Assembly: GCF_001269985.1 (NCBI RefSeq)
Contig: NZ_BBZB01000001.1
Location: forward strand, 1,550,001 to 1,614,000
DNA: 64,000 bases
Direction: 5' to 3'
Origin: Pseudoalteromonas sp. '520P1 No. 423'
Lineage (GTDB): Bacteria > Pseudomonadota > Gammaproteobacteria > Enterobacterales > Alteromonadaceae
The notes under the pieces are model-generated. The model was not told where the DNA came from, searched no databases, and saw only the letters and a list, made by a program, of their open reading frames with translations. Made by a program: the position numbers and the translations under genes. This document shows positions 28,039-39,638 of the stretch, piece by piece. Position 1 is the stretch's first letter, and each line of letters starts with the position of its first letter.

Positions 28039-29208
28039 ATGAAAAATCAGATTGTTATTGTTGGTGGCGGCATGGTGGGTGCTGCAACCGCTGTAAAACT
28101 TGCTAAGCAAGGACATAAAATCACTTTAATTGAGCATCATGCCGTTATATTAAATGATGATAACAGTGATAAAATTCCAGATATTAGAGTATCTGCATTA
28201 AATCGCTTTTCTGAAAAATTATTAGATGAACTGGGTGCGATGCCTATTTTACGTGAAGGGAGAACAGCACCTTATTCACGTTTATCTGTATGTGAATCTT
28301 TAGATTCAAATTTAGAATTTAAAGCCAGTGATATAGGCGAAACCCACTTAGGTCATATTCTTGAAAATAATTTAATACAAGCATCACTTTGGCAACAGTT
28401 TTCAGCGTTAGATATAAATGTAATAGATGATGCAGGTAAATTAAAAAATATCATTCAGGGTAAAACAACTGAAGATAAAATAACCATAGCGTTTGAAAAT
28501 ATCACATTAGAAGCAGACTTAATTGTTGCTGCTGATGGGGGGCAGTCACAGTGTCGAAAATTAGCGGGTATCGGTTCTACAGGTTGGCAATACCAGCAAA
28601 GCTGTATGGGGCTTTTAATTAAATTAGATGCACCACAGCAAGATATTACTTGGCAGCAATTTCAACCAACAGGACCTGTCGCTTTTTTACCTTTACAAGC
28701 GCCTTATGCAAGTTTAGTTTGGTATAACCATACACAAACCTTGGCCGAATTTAATAAATTAACTGAGCAGCAACTTAAAGACAAAGTGCTTGCAACCTTC
28801 CCTGAGCTACCAGGTGACTTTGAAATAGTAAAACAAGCGGTATTTCCATTAACGCGCTCTCATGCGAATAATTATTATAAAGGTCGTTTAGTATTGGTTG
28901 GGGACTCTGCTCATACAATTAACCCATTGGCAGGTCAGGGCGTTAATTTAGGTTTTAAAGATGTTTCCGCTTTGGCTGATGTACTTGATAATATAGATGA
29001 TGTCGGCTGTACTAAATTATTATCCCAATATGAAAACAAGCGTAGAAATGCCAATTTATTAATGATGAGCGTAATGGATGGCTGCTATGGCATTTTTTCT
29101 AATGATATTAAACCATTAAAAATGTTACGCCAATTAGGTTTAAAAGTCGCAAAAAATTCAGGTCCATTAAAAAATCAAATATTGAAATATGCCATAGGTG
29201 GCACTTAA
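28039..29208 (+). CDS. ubiF: FAD-dependent ubiquinone hydroxylase UbiF
   Basis: A 389-residue flavoprotein of the UbiF/UbiH/UbiI family; UbiF hydroxylates C6 of 3-demethoxyubiquinol in ubiquinone synthesis. FAD motifs: GGGMVGAATA near the N-terminus, ADGGQSQCRK mid-protein, and GRLVLVGDSAHTINPLAGQGVNLGFKD near residue 280. The choice of UbiF over UbiH or UbiI rests on position: ubiF is divergent from miaB in E. coli too. The family assignment itself is secure. Confidence 0.85.
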   Translation: MKNQIVIVGGGMVGAATAVKLAKQGHKITLIEHHAVILNDDNSDKIPDIRVSALNRFSEKLLDELGAMPILREGRTAPYSRLSVCESLDSNLEFKASDIGETHLGHILENNLIQASLWQQFSALDINVIDDAGKLKNIIQGKTTEDKITIAFENITLEADLIVAADGGQSQCRKLAGIGSTGWQYQQSCMGLLIKLDAPQQDITWQQFQPTGPVAFLPLQAPYASLVWYNHTQTLAEFNKLTEQQLKDKVLATFPELPGDFEIVKQAVFPLTRSHANNYYKGRLVLVGDSAHTINPLAGQGVNLGFKDVSALADVLDNIDDVGCTKLLSQYENKRRNANLLMMSVMDGCYGIFSNDIKPLKMLRQLGLKVAKNSGPLKNQILKYAIGGT

Positions 29209-29272
29209 TATAAATTGCACAGATTATATTGATTAGCTAAACTCAACACCTTATGTTTTTAACGACCATTAA

Positions 29273-29623
<351 letters not shown>

Positions 29624-29922
29624 TTCTGCTTCGCATTTCTATAAATACCACTTCGTGGAAATAACCTAAAAAATATAATGATAACTACTTTTAGTAATCA
29701 TTATATTTAATCTAATTATTTTAGATCTCTAGACCTAACTCTGTATCTTTAAAGTATAAGACAATATTTTTTAGTCTCTATTGAATATCATCAAAGTAGT
29801 CAAAGTTACTCATCAATTTAATTTTTAGTTTTTATTCGAATTAATAAAACTAGGGTCAATCAATGTGACTATCCCAATATATTGCCACGTAGTGGCTTCA
29901 ATAGAGGTGCGCAGCAGCTCTA
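29624..29922. other. Convergent intergenic region, glnB to dapD, with short palindromes
   Basis: About 300 AT-rich bases without an ORF. It holds a small palindrome ccacttcgtgg at 29648-29658, another (gccacgtagtggc) at 29884-29896, and an inverted repeat aatagag / ctctatt at about 29899-29923 next to the dapD stop. The last two could form the dapD terminator region although T-runs are poor. The ccacttcgtgg motif also occurs between lpxA and lpxB. Confidence 0.5.
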
Positions 29923-30750
29923 TTAGGCGTCTACTGAACGAAGTAGTGCATTTATGCCCACTTTATCACGTGTTTGCTTATCTACTTTTTTAACTATGAT
30001 TGCAGCGTATAGGCTGTGAGTTCCATCTTTTGATGGAATTGAACCTGGCACAACAACTGCGCCAGCTGGTACTCTGCCGTAATGTGTTTCGCCTGTTTCA
30101 CGGTCGTAAATACGTGTACTTTGGCTGATATAAACGCCCATTGAAATGACAGCACCTTGCTCTACTACAACACCTTCTACAATTTCAGAACGTGCGCCAA
30201 TAAAACAGTCATCTTCGATGATAGTTGGATTCGCTTGTAATGGCTCTAATACGCCACCTATGCCAACACCGCCAGATAAATGTACGTTTTTACCTATTTG
30301 TGCACATGAACCAACCGTCGCCCATGTATCAACCATAGTACCCTCATCTACATATGCACCAATGTTTACATATGAAGGCATCAATACAACATTCTTACCA
30401 ACAAAGCTGCCTTTACGTGCTACTGCATTTGGTACTACACGCATACCTTCTTGTTTAAATTGCTCAGGCGTATAATCGGTAAATTTAAGCGGCACTTTAT
30501 CCCAGTATTGATTTACACCATCGTTTAATGCTTGGTTGTCATTTATTCTAAAAGATAATAAAACCGCTTTTTTAAGCCATTGGTGAACGACCCATTCACC
30601 AGAAATCTTCTCTGCAACACGCGCTTTGCCAGAATCTAACTGTGAAAGGGCGTCTAATATAGCGTCTTTAATATCGCTTGCTACTGTATCTGGTGTAATG
30701 TTATCGCGGTTATCCCACGCACTTTCAATTATGCTTTTTAAATCTGACAT
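29923..30750 (-). CDS. dapD: 2,3,4,5-tetrahydropyridine-2,6-dicarboxylate N-succinyltransferase
   Basis: A 275-residue left-handed beta-helix acyltransferase. It transfers succinyl from succinyl-CoA to tetrahydrodipicolinate in the lysine/meso-diaminopimelate pathway, which also feeds peptidoglycan. Hexapeptide repeats run from about residue 105 to 230 ([57 protein letters not shown]). The N-terminal helical domain begins [15 protein letters not shown]. It lies 10 bases after glnD, as in many gammaproteobacteria. Confidence 0.97.
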   Translation of the reverse strand: MSDLKSIIESAWDNRDNITPDTVASDIKDAILDALSQLDSGKARVAEKISGEWVVHQWLKKAVLLSFRINDNQALNDGVNQYWDKVPLKFTDYTPEQFKQEGMRVVPNAVARKGSFVGKNVVLMPSYVNIGAYVDEGTMVDTWATVGSCAQIGKNVHLSGGVGIGGVLEPLQANPTIIEDDCFIGARSEIVEGVVVEQGAVISMGVYISQSTRIYDRETGETHYGRVPAGAVVVPGSIPSKDGTHSLYAAIIVKKVDKQTRDKVGINALLRSVDA

Positions 30751-30760
30751 TATCTGTCCT

Positions 30761-33382
30761 TTATTCAGTTTCTTTATTTAAATTGTCTGATAGTACTTGG
30801 CTTACTTTCGCTTGCATATCAGCATCTAATGCTTGGTAATGTTCATCTGAAACCACAAAAAAATCTTCAGCGCGTTCGCCTACGGTTGTGATCCTAGCTG
30901 CATGAATATGTAATTTGGTTTTTTGAAATACATTGGCAATTCTTGTCAATAAACCAGGTATATCGACACCTTGTATTTCTATTAATGTTCTATCTTTACG
31001 CCCATGAGGTCTAATGATAACTTGAGGTTTAATATTAAACCCTTTAAAACGCTTAGAACGACTCTTTTTAATTCTAATCTTTTTATGGGGGTCACTGAGA
31101 GAATGTTCAATACCTCGCCTAATAGAGTTTAGTCTACTTGTTGATTCAATGGCTTTGCCATCTTGTTCTAAAATAACAAAGCTTTCGATGGCATAACCAT
31201 CTTTAGTCATCATAACTTGTGCGTAATGAATATGGGTTTTTTTATTACTTAATGCACTGACTATACGCGCAAATAAATTTATTTGATCTGGGCTGTATAC
31301 AAATAGTTGTGTACCGCCATGCATGGCTTTTTCTGATATAACAACCATAGGTTGCGATAAGTCTTTTGATTTAAGGAAGTTTTCGCTATGCCAAGCAATT
31401 TGCTGTGTACTAAAGCGACTGAAATAATCTGGTTTAAATCGATTCCATAAAAAATCGATTTGTGCTTCATTATAATCAAGATTAATTAACTTTTGTCTTG
31501 CTTGTTGCTTTTTATCCCTAATTTGATCACGTAAATCCATCGGATTTTCAAGTCCCAAACGTAATGCGCGTTGCGTTGATAAAAATAATTCACGTAAAAG
31601 GGTATTCTTCCAACTATTCCAAAGGTTATCGTTTGTTGCACGAATATCTGCAAGGGTTAAACAATAGAGGTAGTTTAAGCGTTTTTCATTTTTGACGCGT
31701 TTTGCAAACTCACTGATCACATCAGGATCTGAAATATCTTTACGTTGTGCTGTGATCGACATTAATAAATGATTTTCAACTAGCCAAGCTATGAATTTAC
31801 CTTCAAAGTCTGATAACTGATGTAGTTTAGCAAATTCAATGGTATCTAATGCACCAAGTTCGGAGTGATCGCCGCCTCTGCCTTTGGCAATATCATGAAA
31901 TATACCTGCTAAATACAGCAGCTCTGGTTTTTCCATTCGGATCACAATTTCACGACATAAAGGGAATTCTTGTACACTTTCGCTTTGAAAGTAGCGATAA
32001 ATATTTTGAATCACTTTATGAGTATGTTCATCAACTGTATAAGCGTGAAATAAATCAAATTGCATTTGACCAAAAATATTGCGCCATTGTGGTAAATAAG
32101 CGGCTAAAATACCGTGTTTATGCATTAAGGTAAATGCACGACCCATACCGTTGGGGTGGCGGAGCAATCTTAAAAAGGCTGACCGACAGCCCTCATAATC
32201 TTGTAAATCACCTAATAGCCTACGACGAACTTGTCGTAAAGTTCTCAAGGTACTTGGATATATATGGGTGATTTCAGGATTATCGGCGACATGCTCAAAT
32301 AGCTCAAATATTTTTTCTCGATTAAAAAATACTAATGCATCTTTAACTTTTATTTGATGATCTATGCGAATAAAATCATCATTCAGTTGTGTTATTTTAT
32401 GGGAGTTCCTATCAGGTAAAATATTGTCATCAAAATATCTTAATAACATCTGATTTAACTCTCTAACACGACTCATGATCCTAAATAATCGCTTCATCAT
32501 TCGCTCAACCGAAGCTTTACCATCGGTACCAAACCCTAACAATTCAGCTGCTAAAGGTTGATGGTCAAATAGCAATCTATTTTCTTGGCGACCAGCAGCT
32601 AAATGTAGGGCAAATCGTATATTCCATAAATTTAGTAAACACTCTAATAATTCTTGATGTTCTTCATGCGTTAAATAACCGTCAGTAATCAAATCTCTGA
32701 GTAAAGTCGATTTGAAGTGCTTTTTTGCGACCCAAATAATGGTTTGAATATCGCGAAGACCACCAGGATTTTCTTTTAGGTTAGGCTCTAGATTATAAGT
32801 TGTGCCATGGCATTTTTTATGTCGTAAGTCTTGTTCTTCTACTTTAGCTAAAAAAAAGGCTTCAGAGCTCCAAGTTTGGGTTTTAACTAGTGAATTTTGT
32901 AGTATTTTAAATTCATCATCATCGCCAATGACTAATCTGCTTTCTAATAAGCTAGTCGCAAAACACACATCCTTTGCTTTGTATTCAATCGTTTGCGCTA
33001 AGGTGCGAACACTGTGGCCAATATCTAGGTTTAAATCCCACAACATAGTGACAAACTCACCGATTTTTTCACATTCTTGTTTTGTCGGTTCGTTATGCGC
33101 TATTAATAAAAAGTCGATATCTGAGTAAGGGTGTAGCTCTCCACGACCATAACCTCCAACGGCAATCAGGTTAAAGTTATTATTTTCATTAAGGTTAAAG
33201 TGCAGGAATAACTGAGATAATAACTGATCAATAAAATCAGCACGTGCATTTATTAGTTTTTCTACAGGTTGGAAAGCAAACTCACCTTTTAGCCAAGTAT
33301 AAAAATTGGATATAGCATCTTTATAATCTTCAAGTATTGTGCATTGTGCTAATTGTTTTAGTTGTTCTTTAGGTACAGCCAT
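30761..33382 (-). CDS. glnD: PII uridylyltransferase/uridylyl-removing enzyme GlnD
   Basis: An 873-residue bifunctional enzyme that uridylylates PII when glutamine is low and deuridylylates it when glutamine is high. Domains: nucleotidyltransferase with [18 protein letters not shown] near residues 75-95; an HD hydrolase domain with [16 protein letters not shown] near 490-505; and two C-terminal ACT domains (about 690-770 and 795-865) that bind glutamine. Length is normal. The substrate gene glnB sits only one gene away, which is unusually close. Confidence 0.97.
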   Translation of the reverse strand: MAVPKEQLKQLAQCTILEDYKDAISNFYTWLKGEFAFQPVEKLINARADFIDQLLSQLFLHFNLNENNNFNLIAVGGYGRGELHPYSDIDFLLIAHNEPTKQECEKIGEFVTMLWDLNLDIGHSVRTLAQTIEYKAKDVCFATSLLESRLVIGDDDEFKILQNSLVKTQTWSSEAFFLAKVEEQDLRHKKCHGTTYNLEPNLKENPGGLRDIQTIIWVAKKHFKSTLLRDLITDGYLTHEEHQELLECLLNLWNIRFALHLAAGRQENRLLFDHQPLAAELLGFGTDGKASVERMMKRLFRIMSRVRELNQMLLRYFDDNILPDRNSHKITQLNDDFIRIDHQIKVKDALVFFNREKIFELFEHVADNPEITHIYPSTLRTLRQVRRRLLGDLQDYEGCRSAFLRLLRHPNGMGRAFTLMHKHGILAAYLPQWRNIFGQMQFDLFHAYTVDEHTHKVIQNIYRYFQSESVQEFPLCREIVIRMEKPELLYLAGIFHDIAKGRGGDHSELGALDTIEFAKLHQLSDFEGKFIAWLVENHLLMSITAQRKDISDPDVISEFAKRVKNEKRLNYLYCLTLADIRATNDNLWNSWKNTLLRELFLSTQRALRLGLENPMDLRDQIRDKKQQARQKLINLDYNEAQIDFLWNRFKPDYFSRFSTQQIAWHSENFLKSKDLSQPMVVISEKAMHGGTQLFVYSPDQINLFARIVSALSNKKTHIHYAQVMMTKDGYAIESFVILEQDGKAIESTSRLNSIRRGIEHSLSDPHKKIRIKKSRSKRFKGFNIKPQVIIRPHGRKDRTLIEIQGVDIPGLLTRIANVFQKTKLHIHAARITTVGERAEDFFVVSDEHYQALDADMQAKVSQVLSDNLNKETE

Positions 33383-33548
33383 AAATTTTATATCCGTATC
33401 TCTTTAAAATGCAGGATCTACAACGGTTTTTAAAGCATTGATTGTACACAATGGATTGGTCTTATCAAATTTAATCTAAGATTTTAGATTGAAATTAACT
33501 CAACAGGGAGGGTGACTTTAATTTGGAAGATTTATTGATAAGGGTGAG

Positions 33549-33577
33549 AAAAATGACTTAGAAACTAAGCCATTTTT
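33549..33577 (-). terminator. Terminator of map
   Basis: A 13-base stem with one A-C mismatch (aaaaatgacttag / ctaagccattttt) and an aaa loop, ending in a T-run when read on the minus strand. It is just downstream of the map stop. Confidence 0.75.
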
Positions 33578-33589
33578 ACAAATTAGAAA

Positions 33590-34375
33590 TTAATGCTCAA
33601 TCACACGATCAATTTTATCATCATTTCTGAGTGTTAATATCTCAACACCATTGTCAGTCACTAGTAGGGTATGCTCCCACTGAGCAGATAAACTTCTGTC
33701 TTTAGTTACCACTGTCCAGTTATCTTTAAGTACTTTACATTGGCGTTTACCTGCATTAACCATAGGTTCAATGGTAAAACACATACCTGCTTTTAATACT
33801 TCGCCAGTGCCTGCTTTACCATAATGCATCACTTGAGGCTCTTCATGGAAACCTGCGCCGATACCGTGACCACAATATTCTCGAACAATTGAATATTTAA
33901 AGCTTTCAGCATATTTTTGAATTGCTGCGCCAATATCACCTAAGCGGGCACCGGGTTTTACCATTTTAATTGCCAGATATAAGCTTTCTTGTGCAACTTC
34001 AGATAAGCGTTTACCTTGGACGTTAGGCGTACCGATATAAAACATTTTAGAAGTATCGCCGTGGTAACCATCTTTAATAACGGTAATATCAATATTAATG
34101 ATGTCACCATCTTTTAGTGGTTTATCATTTGGAATGCCATGACAAATTACGTGATTTACCGAAGTGCATATCGACTTAGGAAAACCATGGTAGTTTAAAG
34201 GTGCAGGAATCGCTTCTTGCACATCAACGATATAGTTGTGGCAAATTGTATCTAATTCTTGTGTAGTAACACCTTCTTTAACATGCGGTACTATCATTTC
34301 TAATACATCAGCAGCCAAACGGCCAGCGATACGCATTTTTTCTATTTCAGCAGGTGTTTTTATGACTGCGCTCAT
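33590..34375 (-). CDS. map: Methionine aminopeptidase type I
   Basis: A 261-residue metalloprotease that removes the initiator Met from nascent proteins. The five metal ligands are visible: Asp in NIDITVIKDGYHGD (two Asp), His in GHGIGAGFHEEP, Glu in FTIEPM, and Glu in WEHTLLV. Length matches E. coli (264). It is divergent from rpsB, the conserved map/rpsB arrangement, with the S2 leader between them. Confidence 0.97.
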   Translation of the reverse strand: MSAVIKTPAEIEKMRIAGRLAADVLEMIVPHVKEGVTTQELDTICHNYIVDVQEAIPAPLNYHGFPKSICTSVNHVICHGIPNDKPLKDGDIINIDITVIKDGYHGDTSKMFYIGTPNVQGKRLSEVAQESLYLAIKMVKPGARLGDIGAAIQKYAESFKYSIVREYCGHGIGAGFHEEPQVMHYGKAGTGEVLKAGMCFTIEPMVNAGKRQCKVLKDNWTVVTKDRSLSAQWEHTLLVTDNGVEILTLRNDDKIDRVIEH

Positions 34376-34584
34376 TTATGCTCCGAAGCAAATTATTGTT
34401 CAAAAATTGAATAACAAAATCAAGAAAGATTGGAATTATACATCAGTTCATGGTATAAAGCGCGCGTCCTTTTTACAATTAAAATCTAAAATTTAAGTTT
34501 TCACTCTGAAAGCTACTATAAATTGGTTGGTTTTGTTGTATTTAAGAGACACTAAACCGATATATTAATAATTAATATATTAAC

Positions 34585-34685
34585 TAAAATCACACACACG
34601 TCGACACATACACTTGGGTGCACGTTTATTTTTATTCAATAAAAGTGTTAGTGATATGGGATGTGTGGAGGCCTAACCCAAAATT
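34585..34685 (+). ncRNA. t44-type rpsB leader (S2 autoregulatory element)
   Basis: In the map-rpsB gap, just before rpsB. Two interleaved pairings form a pseudoknot: acacat (34604-34609) with atgtgt (34661-34666), and ttgggt (34614-34619) with acccaa (34676-34681). The segment gtgtggaggcctaaccc is also the conserved part I recall from the t44 RNA / rpsB leader of gammaproteobacteria, where S2 binds and represses its own operon. Boundaries are approximate. The rest of this 327-base gap (34376-34584) is AT-rich and shows no gene. Confidence 0.7.
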
Positions 34686-34702
34686 AAATTAAGGAATTAA
34701 AA

Positions 34703-35431
34703 ATGGCAAACGTTTCAATGCGCGATATGCTTCAAGCTGGTGTTCACTTTGGTCACCAAGCACGTTACTGGAATCCAAAAATGAAGCCTTTCATTTTTGG
34801 CGCTCGTAACAAAGTTCATATCATCAACTTAGAACAAACTGTTCCAATGTTCAATGATGCACTTTCTTTCATCGGTAAGACTGCATCAAACAAAGGTAAA
34901 ATCCTTTTTGTTGGTACTAAGCGCGCAGCAAGCGAAGCGGTTAAAGAAGCTGCACTTCGCTCTGACCAGTTCTACGTAAATCACCGTTGGTTAGGTGGTA
35001 TGCTTACTAACTGGAAAACAGTTCGTCAGTCTATCAAGCGTTTAAAAGACCTTGAAACAATGAGCCAAGACGGTACTTTTGAAAAGCTTTCTAAGAAAGA
35101 AGTATTAATGCTTACTCGTCAAATGGAAAAGCTAGACAAGAGCCTTGGTGGTATCAAAGATATGGGCGGTTTACCGGACGCTATCTTTGTAATAGATGCT
35201 GATCACGAGCACATCGCTATTCGCGAAGCAAACAATCTAGGTATCCCAGTAGTATCTATTGTTGATACTAACTCTAATCCAGATGGCGTTGATTTCGTTG
35301 TTCCTGGTAACGATGATGCAATCCGTGCTATCCAGTTATACACTGGTGCAATGGCTGACGCTGTTGTTGAAGGCCGTGAAAGCAACATTGCTGTTCAAGC
35401 TGAAAAAGACGACTTCGTAGAAGTTGAATAA
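34703..35431 (+). CDS. rpsB: 30S ribosomal protein S2
   Basis: A 242-residue ribosomal protein uS2. Family hallmarks: [22 protein letters not shown] at the N-terminus, [34 protein letters not shown], and the nucleotide-fold-like [35 protein letters not shown]. Ribosome site aaggaattaaaa precedes the ATG. First gene of a long plus-strand block; S2 probably represses rpsB-tsf through the upstream leader. Confidence 0.98.
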   Translation: MANVSMRDMLQAGVHFGHQARYWNPKMKPFIFGARNKVHIINLEQTVPMFNDALSFIGKTASNKGKILFVGTKRAASEAVKEAALRSDQFYVNHRWLGGMLTNWKTVRQSIKRLKDLETMSQDGTFEKLSKKEVLMLTRQMEKLDKSLGGIKDMGGLPDAIFVIDADHEHIAIREANNLGIPVVSIVDTNSNPDGVDFVVPGNDDAIRAIQLYTGAMADAVVEGRESNIAVQAEKDDFVEVE

Positions 35432-35460
35432 GTATTAAGTAACTACTTTTTACTTCAATA

Positions 35461-35502
35461 GGGGCCGAATTTATAATGTAAATTATGATTGGCCCCTGTT
35501 TA
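35461..35502 (+). terminator. rpsB-tsf intercistronic hairpin
   Basis: A strong outer stem ggggcc / ggcccc (35461-35466 and 35491-35496) plus an internal AT-rich pairing (aattta / taaatt), followed by tgtttatttaattttattg. In E. coli a partial terminator in the same place adjusts the S2:EF-Ts ratio; the same is inferred here. Confidence 0.72.
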
Positions 35503-35532
35503 TTTAATTTTATTGTTTTAAGGAATTTTCTA

Positions 35533-36381
35533 ATGGCTGTAACTGCTGCCCAAGTTAAAGAATTACGCGAGCGCACTGGCGCTGGCATGATGGATTGTAA
35601 AAAAGCGTTAACTGAAACCGCTGGTGACATCGAGTTAGCGATTGAAAACATGCGTAAAAGTGGCGCTGCTAAAGCTGCTAAAAAAGCAGGTAACATCGCT
35701 GCTGAAGGTACTATCCTTATCAAGAAAGGCGAAGGTTTCGCTGCACTTCTTGAAGTTAACTGCCAAACTGACTTCGTAGCTAAAGATGAAAGCTTCTTAG
35801 CTTTTGCTAACTCAGTATTAGACGTTGCTGCAGCTGGTAAAGTAACAATCGAAGCACTTCAAGCACAGTTTGAAGAAGCACGTGTTGCTCTAGTTGCTAA
35901 AATTGGTGAAAACATCAATGTTCGTCGTGTTCAATACATCGACGGTGCAACACTTTCTACTTACCGTCACGGTGAGCGTATTGGTGTTGTTGTTGCTGGT
36001 GAAGCTGACGAAGAAACACTTAAGCATGTTGCAATGCACGTTGCTGCATCTAACCCAGAGTTTGTTAACCCTGAAGATGTACCAGCTGACGTAGTTGAGA
36101 AAGAAAAAGCAGTTCAAATCGATATCGCTATGAACGAAGGCAAGCCAGCTGAAATCGCTGAAAAAATGGTTGTAGGCCGTATGAAGAAATTTACTGGTGA
36201 GATCTCTCTTACTGGTCAAGCTTTCATCATGGAACCTAAGAAAACTGTTGGTGCTATTCTTAAAGAAAAAGGCGCAACTGTATCTAACTTCGTACGTTTA
36301 GAAGTTGGCGCTGGTATCGAAAAGAAAGAAGAAGATTTTGCTGCTGAAGTTGCTGCTCAAATAGCTGCTGCTAAAGCTTAA
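35533..36381 (+). CDS. tsf: Translation elongation factor Ts
   Basis: A 282-residue guanine-nucleotide exchange factor for EF-Tu. The start at 35533 gives [26 protein letters not shown], the family N-terminus, with aagga upstream; an earlier in-frame ATG at 35485 lies inside the rpsB-tsf hairpin and is rejected. The EF-Tu-contact TDFV motif is present as [10 protein letters not shown] near residue 80. Both dimerisation and core subdomains are complete. Confidence 0.98.
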   Translation: MAVTAAQVKELRERTGAGMMDCKKALTETAGDIELAIENMRKSGAAKAAKKAGNIAAEGTILIKKGEGFAALLEVNCQTDFVAKDESFLAFANSVLDVAAAGKVTIEALQAQFEEARVALVAKIGENINVRRVQYIDGATLSTYRHGERIGVVVAGEADEETLKHVAMHVAASNPEFVNPEDVPADVVEKEKAVQIDIAMNEGKPAEIAEKMVVGRMKKFTGEISLTGQAFIMEPKKTVGAILKEKGATVSNFVRLEVGAGIEKKEEDFAAEVAAQIAAAKA

Positions 36382-36442
36382 TCTCTTAATTTGTCTATAA
36401 GCAGGGCGTTTTTGCTTTGCTTCATCTGATAAAATTATTTAG

Positions 36443-36486
36443 AATAACCGCGTTGTCATTATATTAATGAACGCGGTTATTTTTTG
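36443..36486 (+). terminator. Terminator between tsf and pyrH
   Basis: A 12-bp stem (aataaccgcgtt / aacgcggttatt) around an AT-rich loop, followed by six T. Strong enough to end most rpsB-tsf transcripts before pyrH. Confidence 0.88.
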
Positions 36487-36520
36487 CCCGTTTTTATCCC
36501 TATTTCTAGCCAGGTAACTT

Positions 36521-37270
36521 ATGAATACAAATCGAAAACCAATTTTTAGACGAGTTTTATTAAAACTTAGTGGTGAAGCTTTAATGGGCGATGAAGGTTT
36601 TGGTATTGATCCAAAAGTTCTCGATCGTATGGCGCAAGAGATTAAAGAATTAGTAGAATTAGGAATAGAAGTTGGCTTAGTGATTGGTGGTGGTAACTTT
36701 CTTCGTGGTGGTACATTAGCTGAAACGGGTATGAACCGTGTAGTTGGCGATCATATGGGTATGTTAGCAACCGTAATGAATGGCCTAGCAATGCGTGATG
36801 CATTACACCGTGCATTTGTAAATGCGCGTTTAATGTCAGCAATTCCATTAAATGGTGTCTGTGAAGCTTATAACTGGTCTGAAGCAATCAGTTTATTAAA
36901 AACAGGCCGCGTTGTAATTTTTGCAGCCGGTACCGGCAACCCATTCTTCACTACAGATTCAGCTGCATGTCTACGTGGCATTGAAATTGAAGCTGATACT
37001 GTGATTAAAGCGACTAAAGTAGATGGCGTATATAATGATGATCCAGCAAAAAACCCAGATGCTACGTTATTTAGTCACTTAAGCTATGATGAAATCATTG
37101 AAAAAGAACTAAAGGTAATGGATTTAGCGGCATTTACTTTGGCGCGAGATCATAAAATGCCAATCAGTGTATTTAACATGAATAAGCCTGGTGCATTAAA
37201 AAGTGTGATCATGGGTGAAGATGAAGGTACACTTATTTCATCTCAAAGTTCGGTTGATACCACAGAATAA
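36521..37270 (+). CDS. pyrH: UMP kinase
   Basis: A 249-residue hexameric kinase of the amino-acid-kinase fold that phosphorylates UMP to UDP; bacterial PyrH is activated by GTP and inhibited by UTP. Motifs: [41 protein letters not shown], and [20 protein letters not shown]. Fits the conserved rpsB-tsf-pyrH-frr order. Confidence 0.98.
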   Translation: MNTNRKPIFRRVLLKLSGEALMGDEGFGIDPKVLDRMAQEIKELVELGIEVGLVIGGGNFLRGGTLAETGMNRVVGDHMGMLATVMNGLAMRDALHRAFVNARLMSAIPLNGVCEAYNWSEAISLLKTGRVVIFAAGTGNPFFTTDSAACLRGIEIEADTVIKATKVDGVYNDDPAKNPDATLFSHLSYDEIIEKELKVMDLAAFTLARDHKMPISVFNMNKPGALKSVIMGEDEGTLISSQSSVDTTE

Positions 37271-37323
37271 ATAAAGTCCAGAATAGATATTTTGGTTATT
37301 AAAAAAAATATAGGAATAATACT

Positions 37324-37881
37324 GTGATTAATGAAATTAAAAATGATGCTAAAACACGTATGCAAAAAAGTGTTGATGCACTAGCAAATCAATTAGTTAA
37401 AATCCGTACAGGGCGTGCACATCCAAGCCTTTTAGACAGCATTATGGTTCCATACTATGGCGCTAATACGCCGCTTAAACAGCTTGCTAATATTGTTGCT
37501 GAAGATGCACGTACACTTGCTATCACTGTTTTTGATAAAGAGTTAACTAAAGCGGTTGATAAAGCAATTATGACTTCAGATTTAGGCTTAAACCCTATGT
37601 CTGCAGGTACTGTAATTCGTGTACCATTACCGCCATTAACTGAAGAACGTCGTAAAGATTTCATTAAGATGGTACGTGGTGAAGTTGAAAGTGGCCGTGT
37701 TGCTATCAGAAATATTCGTCGTGATGCAAACAGTGATTTCAAAGCTTTATTAAAAGATAAAGAAATTTCTGAAGATGAGCAACATCAAGCTGAAGATGAA
37801 ATCCAAAAGCTAACTAACTTATTCATTAAAGAAATGGATGAGCAATTAGCAGCCAAAGAAAAAGAATTAATGGAATTTTAA
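37324..37881 (+). CDS. frr: Ribosome recycling factor
   Basis: A 185-residue factor that splits post-termination ribosomes with EF-G. The long three-helix-bundle domain and the conserved [32 protein letters not shown] and [18 protein letters not shown] segments are clear. The start in the track is GTG (37324), preceded by ataggaataat. Length is exactly standard. Confidence 0.98.
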   Translation: MINEIKNDAKTRMQKSVDALANQLVKIRTGRAHPSLLDSIMVPYYGANTPLKQLANIVAEDARTLAITVFDKELTKAVDKAIMTSDLGLNPMSAGTVIRVPLPPLTEERRKDFIKMVRGEVESGRVAIRNIRRDANSDFKALLKDKEISEDEQHQAEDEIQKLTNLFIKEMDEQLAAKEKELMEF

Positions 37882-37912
37882 TTCCTGCTCTGCAGTAAAA
37901 TGTTAGAGATTA

Positions 37913-37949
37913 AACGCCGGCTAGGGTATACTAGTCGGCGTTTTTTTAT
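37913..37949 (+). terminator. Terminator after frr
   Basis: Stem aacgccg-ctag / ctag-cggcgtt with a small bulge and a ggtata loop, followed by seven T, 32 bases after the frr stop and 28 before uppS. Confidence 0.88.
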
Positions 37950-37976
37950 GGAATATAAACAGTTAATGGTTCTAGA

Positions 37977-38720
37977 ATGAGTGAAATAACACAACAAACT
38001 TTACCTAAGCATATAGCTATTATCATGGATGGAAATGGTCGATGGGCGCAAGCTCAGGGTAAACCGCGTGTTTTTGGCCATAAAAAAGGGGTAGATGCGG
38101 TTAGAAACGCAGTTACTTTTTGTCAAAAATTAGAAATTTCATCTCTTACTTTATTTGCTTTTAGTAGTGAAAATTGGCAACGACCGGAACAAGAGGTTAG
38201 TACGCTAATGGAGCTATTTATGTTTGTGCTTACCAAGGAAGTTAAAAAACTCCATAAAAATAATGTGAAATTAAGAATTATGGGGGAGTTATCCCGTTTT
38301 TCTGACAAGCTTCAAAAGCGTGTAATCGAAGCTGAAGCACTTACAAAAAACAATACAGGTTTATGTCTTAATATTGCTGCAAATTACGGTGGTCGTTGGG
38401 ATATTACTCAAGCAACACAGAAAGTTGCTACTTTAGTATCTGAAGGGGAAATCAAAAATGAAGATATTAATGAGGACCTGATTTCCCAACATATTATGAT
38501 GGCAGATCAACCCGATTTAGATTTATTGATCAGAACGGGTGGCGATCTTCGTATTAGTAACTTTTTGCTTTGGCAAGCTGCCTATGCAGAATTATATTTT
38601 ACTGATATTTTATGGCCTGACTTTAATGATGAAGCATTTGCAGATTCAATTGCGTGTTATGTGTCTCGAGAGCGACGTTTCGGTTGTACCGGCGAACAAA
38701 TAAAACAATTACTCGCTTAA
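37977..38720 (+). CDS. uppS: (2E,6E)-farnesyl-diphosphate-specific undecaprenyl diphosphate synthase
   Basis: A 247-residue cis-prenyltransferase that makes the C55 carrier lipid for peptidoglycan and O-antigen. Signature regions: [14 protein letters not shown] with the catalytic Asp, [28 protein letters not shown], and [27 protein letters not shown]. Also called ispU. A terminator separates it from frr, so its expression probably depends on read-through or its own promoter. Confidence 0.98.
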   Translation: MSEITQQTLPKHIAIIMDGNGRWAQAQGKPRVFGHKKGVDAVRNAVTFCQKLEISSLTLFAFSSENWQRPEQEVSTLMELFMFVLTKEVKKLHKNNVKLRIMGELSRFSDKLQKRVIEAEALTKNNTGLCLNIAANYGGRWDITQATQKVATLVSEGEIKNEDINEDLISQHIMMADQPDLDLLIRTGGDLRISNFLLWQAAYAELYFTDILWPDFNDEAFADSIACYVSRERRFGCTGEQIKQLLA

Positions 38721-38771
38721 ATTCTCATACATTTTTTTACGCAAAAATTTAAATTTATAAGGTAAAACAGT

Positions 38772-39638
38772 TTGCTCAAACATAGAATAATGACTTCTCT
38801 TGTATTAGCGCCAGCGGCTTTAGCGCTTGTATTTTATACACCATTGATGGTTTTTAGTTATATTGCTGCTTTGATAGTCTTAGTTGGCGCGTGGGAATGG
38901 TCTGGTTTTATGGGCCTTAAAAAAATAATACACAGATCCCTGTATGTTGTTTTGATTGGGGCCATCTTGTCTGCATTACATTTACATTGGCCTATTCAAA
39001 CGTTATGGCAAGATAATAAACTATTATCTGATGCCAATTATTTATTTACAGTTTCTGTTGCTTGGTGGTTAGTCGCTACAGCTTTAGTTTGGCAATATCC
39101 TTCAATGTCAAAATCATGGAATAAAGGTATTTTGATGCGTGCAATCGCAGGTTTTTTAACGCTTATTCCTTTGTGGTTAGCGTTAAATGCATTGAGAAGC
39201 GCATCTTATAATGAGTCTACTTTACATGGCTCTATTTTAATTATGATTGTACTTGGCATCGTATGGAGTGCAGATGTTGGCGCTTATTTTTCTGGTAAAA
39301 ACTTTGGCAAACATAAGTTAATGCCCAACGTAAGCCCAAATAAAACCATTGAAGGTTTAGCTGGCGGCGTTATTGCTAGCACGTTATTCATTTTGATTTT
39401 TTGTTATTTTGCTGACGTAGCAAAAGACAAATGGTTTTTATATGCCTGTGTGACAGTCTTTATTGCAATTTTCTCTGCAGTGGGCGATTTATTAGAAAGC
39501 ATGTTTAAACGTGAAGCGGGATTAAAAGATAGTGGTCGTTGTTTGCCTGGTCATGGTGGTATTTTAGATCGTATTGATAGCTTAACTGCAGCTGCACCTA
39601 TATTCGTAGCCTTTTACGCATGGACAATCAGTTCATGA
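38772..39638 (+). CDS. cdsA: Phosphatidate cytidylyltransferase CdsA
   Basis: A 288-residue inner-membrane enzyme that makes CDP-diacylglycerol from phosphatidic acid and CTP. Start is TTG (38772), with aaggt upstream; the product begins MLKHRIMTSLVLAPA, as in E. coli. About eight hydrophobic segments are seen. The CDS signature is complete near the C-terminus: KREAGLKDSGRCLPGHGG followed by ILDRIDS. It overlaps dxr by 19 nt. Confidence 0.96.
   Translation: MLKHRIMTSLVLAPAALALVFYTPLMVFSYIAALIVLVGAWEWSGFMGLKKIIHRSLYVVLIGAILSALHLHWPIQTLWQDNKLLSDANYLFTVSVAWWLVATALVWQYPSMSKSWNKGILMRAIAGFLTLIPLWLALNALRSASYNESTLHGSILIMIVLGIVWSADVGAYFSGKNFGKHKLMPNVSPNKTIEGLAGGVIASTLFILIFCYFADVAKDKWFLYACVTVFIAIFSAVGDLLESMFKREAGLKDSGRCLPGHGGILDRIDSLTAAAPIFVAFYAWTISS

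Noticed and set aside
30146..30475. Plus-strand ORF opposite dapD
   Set aside because: Composition (Pro/Thr/Ser-rich) is what the hexapeptide-repeat strand gives in antisense; no ribosome site.
35890..36219. Minus-strand ORF inside tsf
   Set aside because: Antisense to a conserved gene and without coding features.
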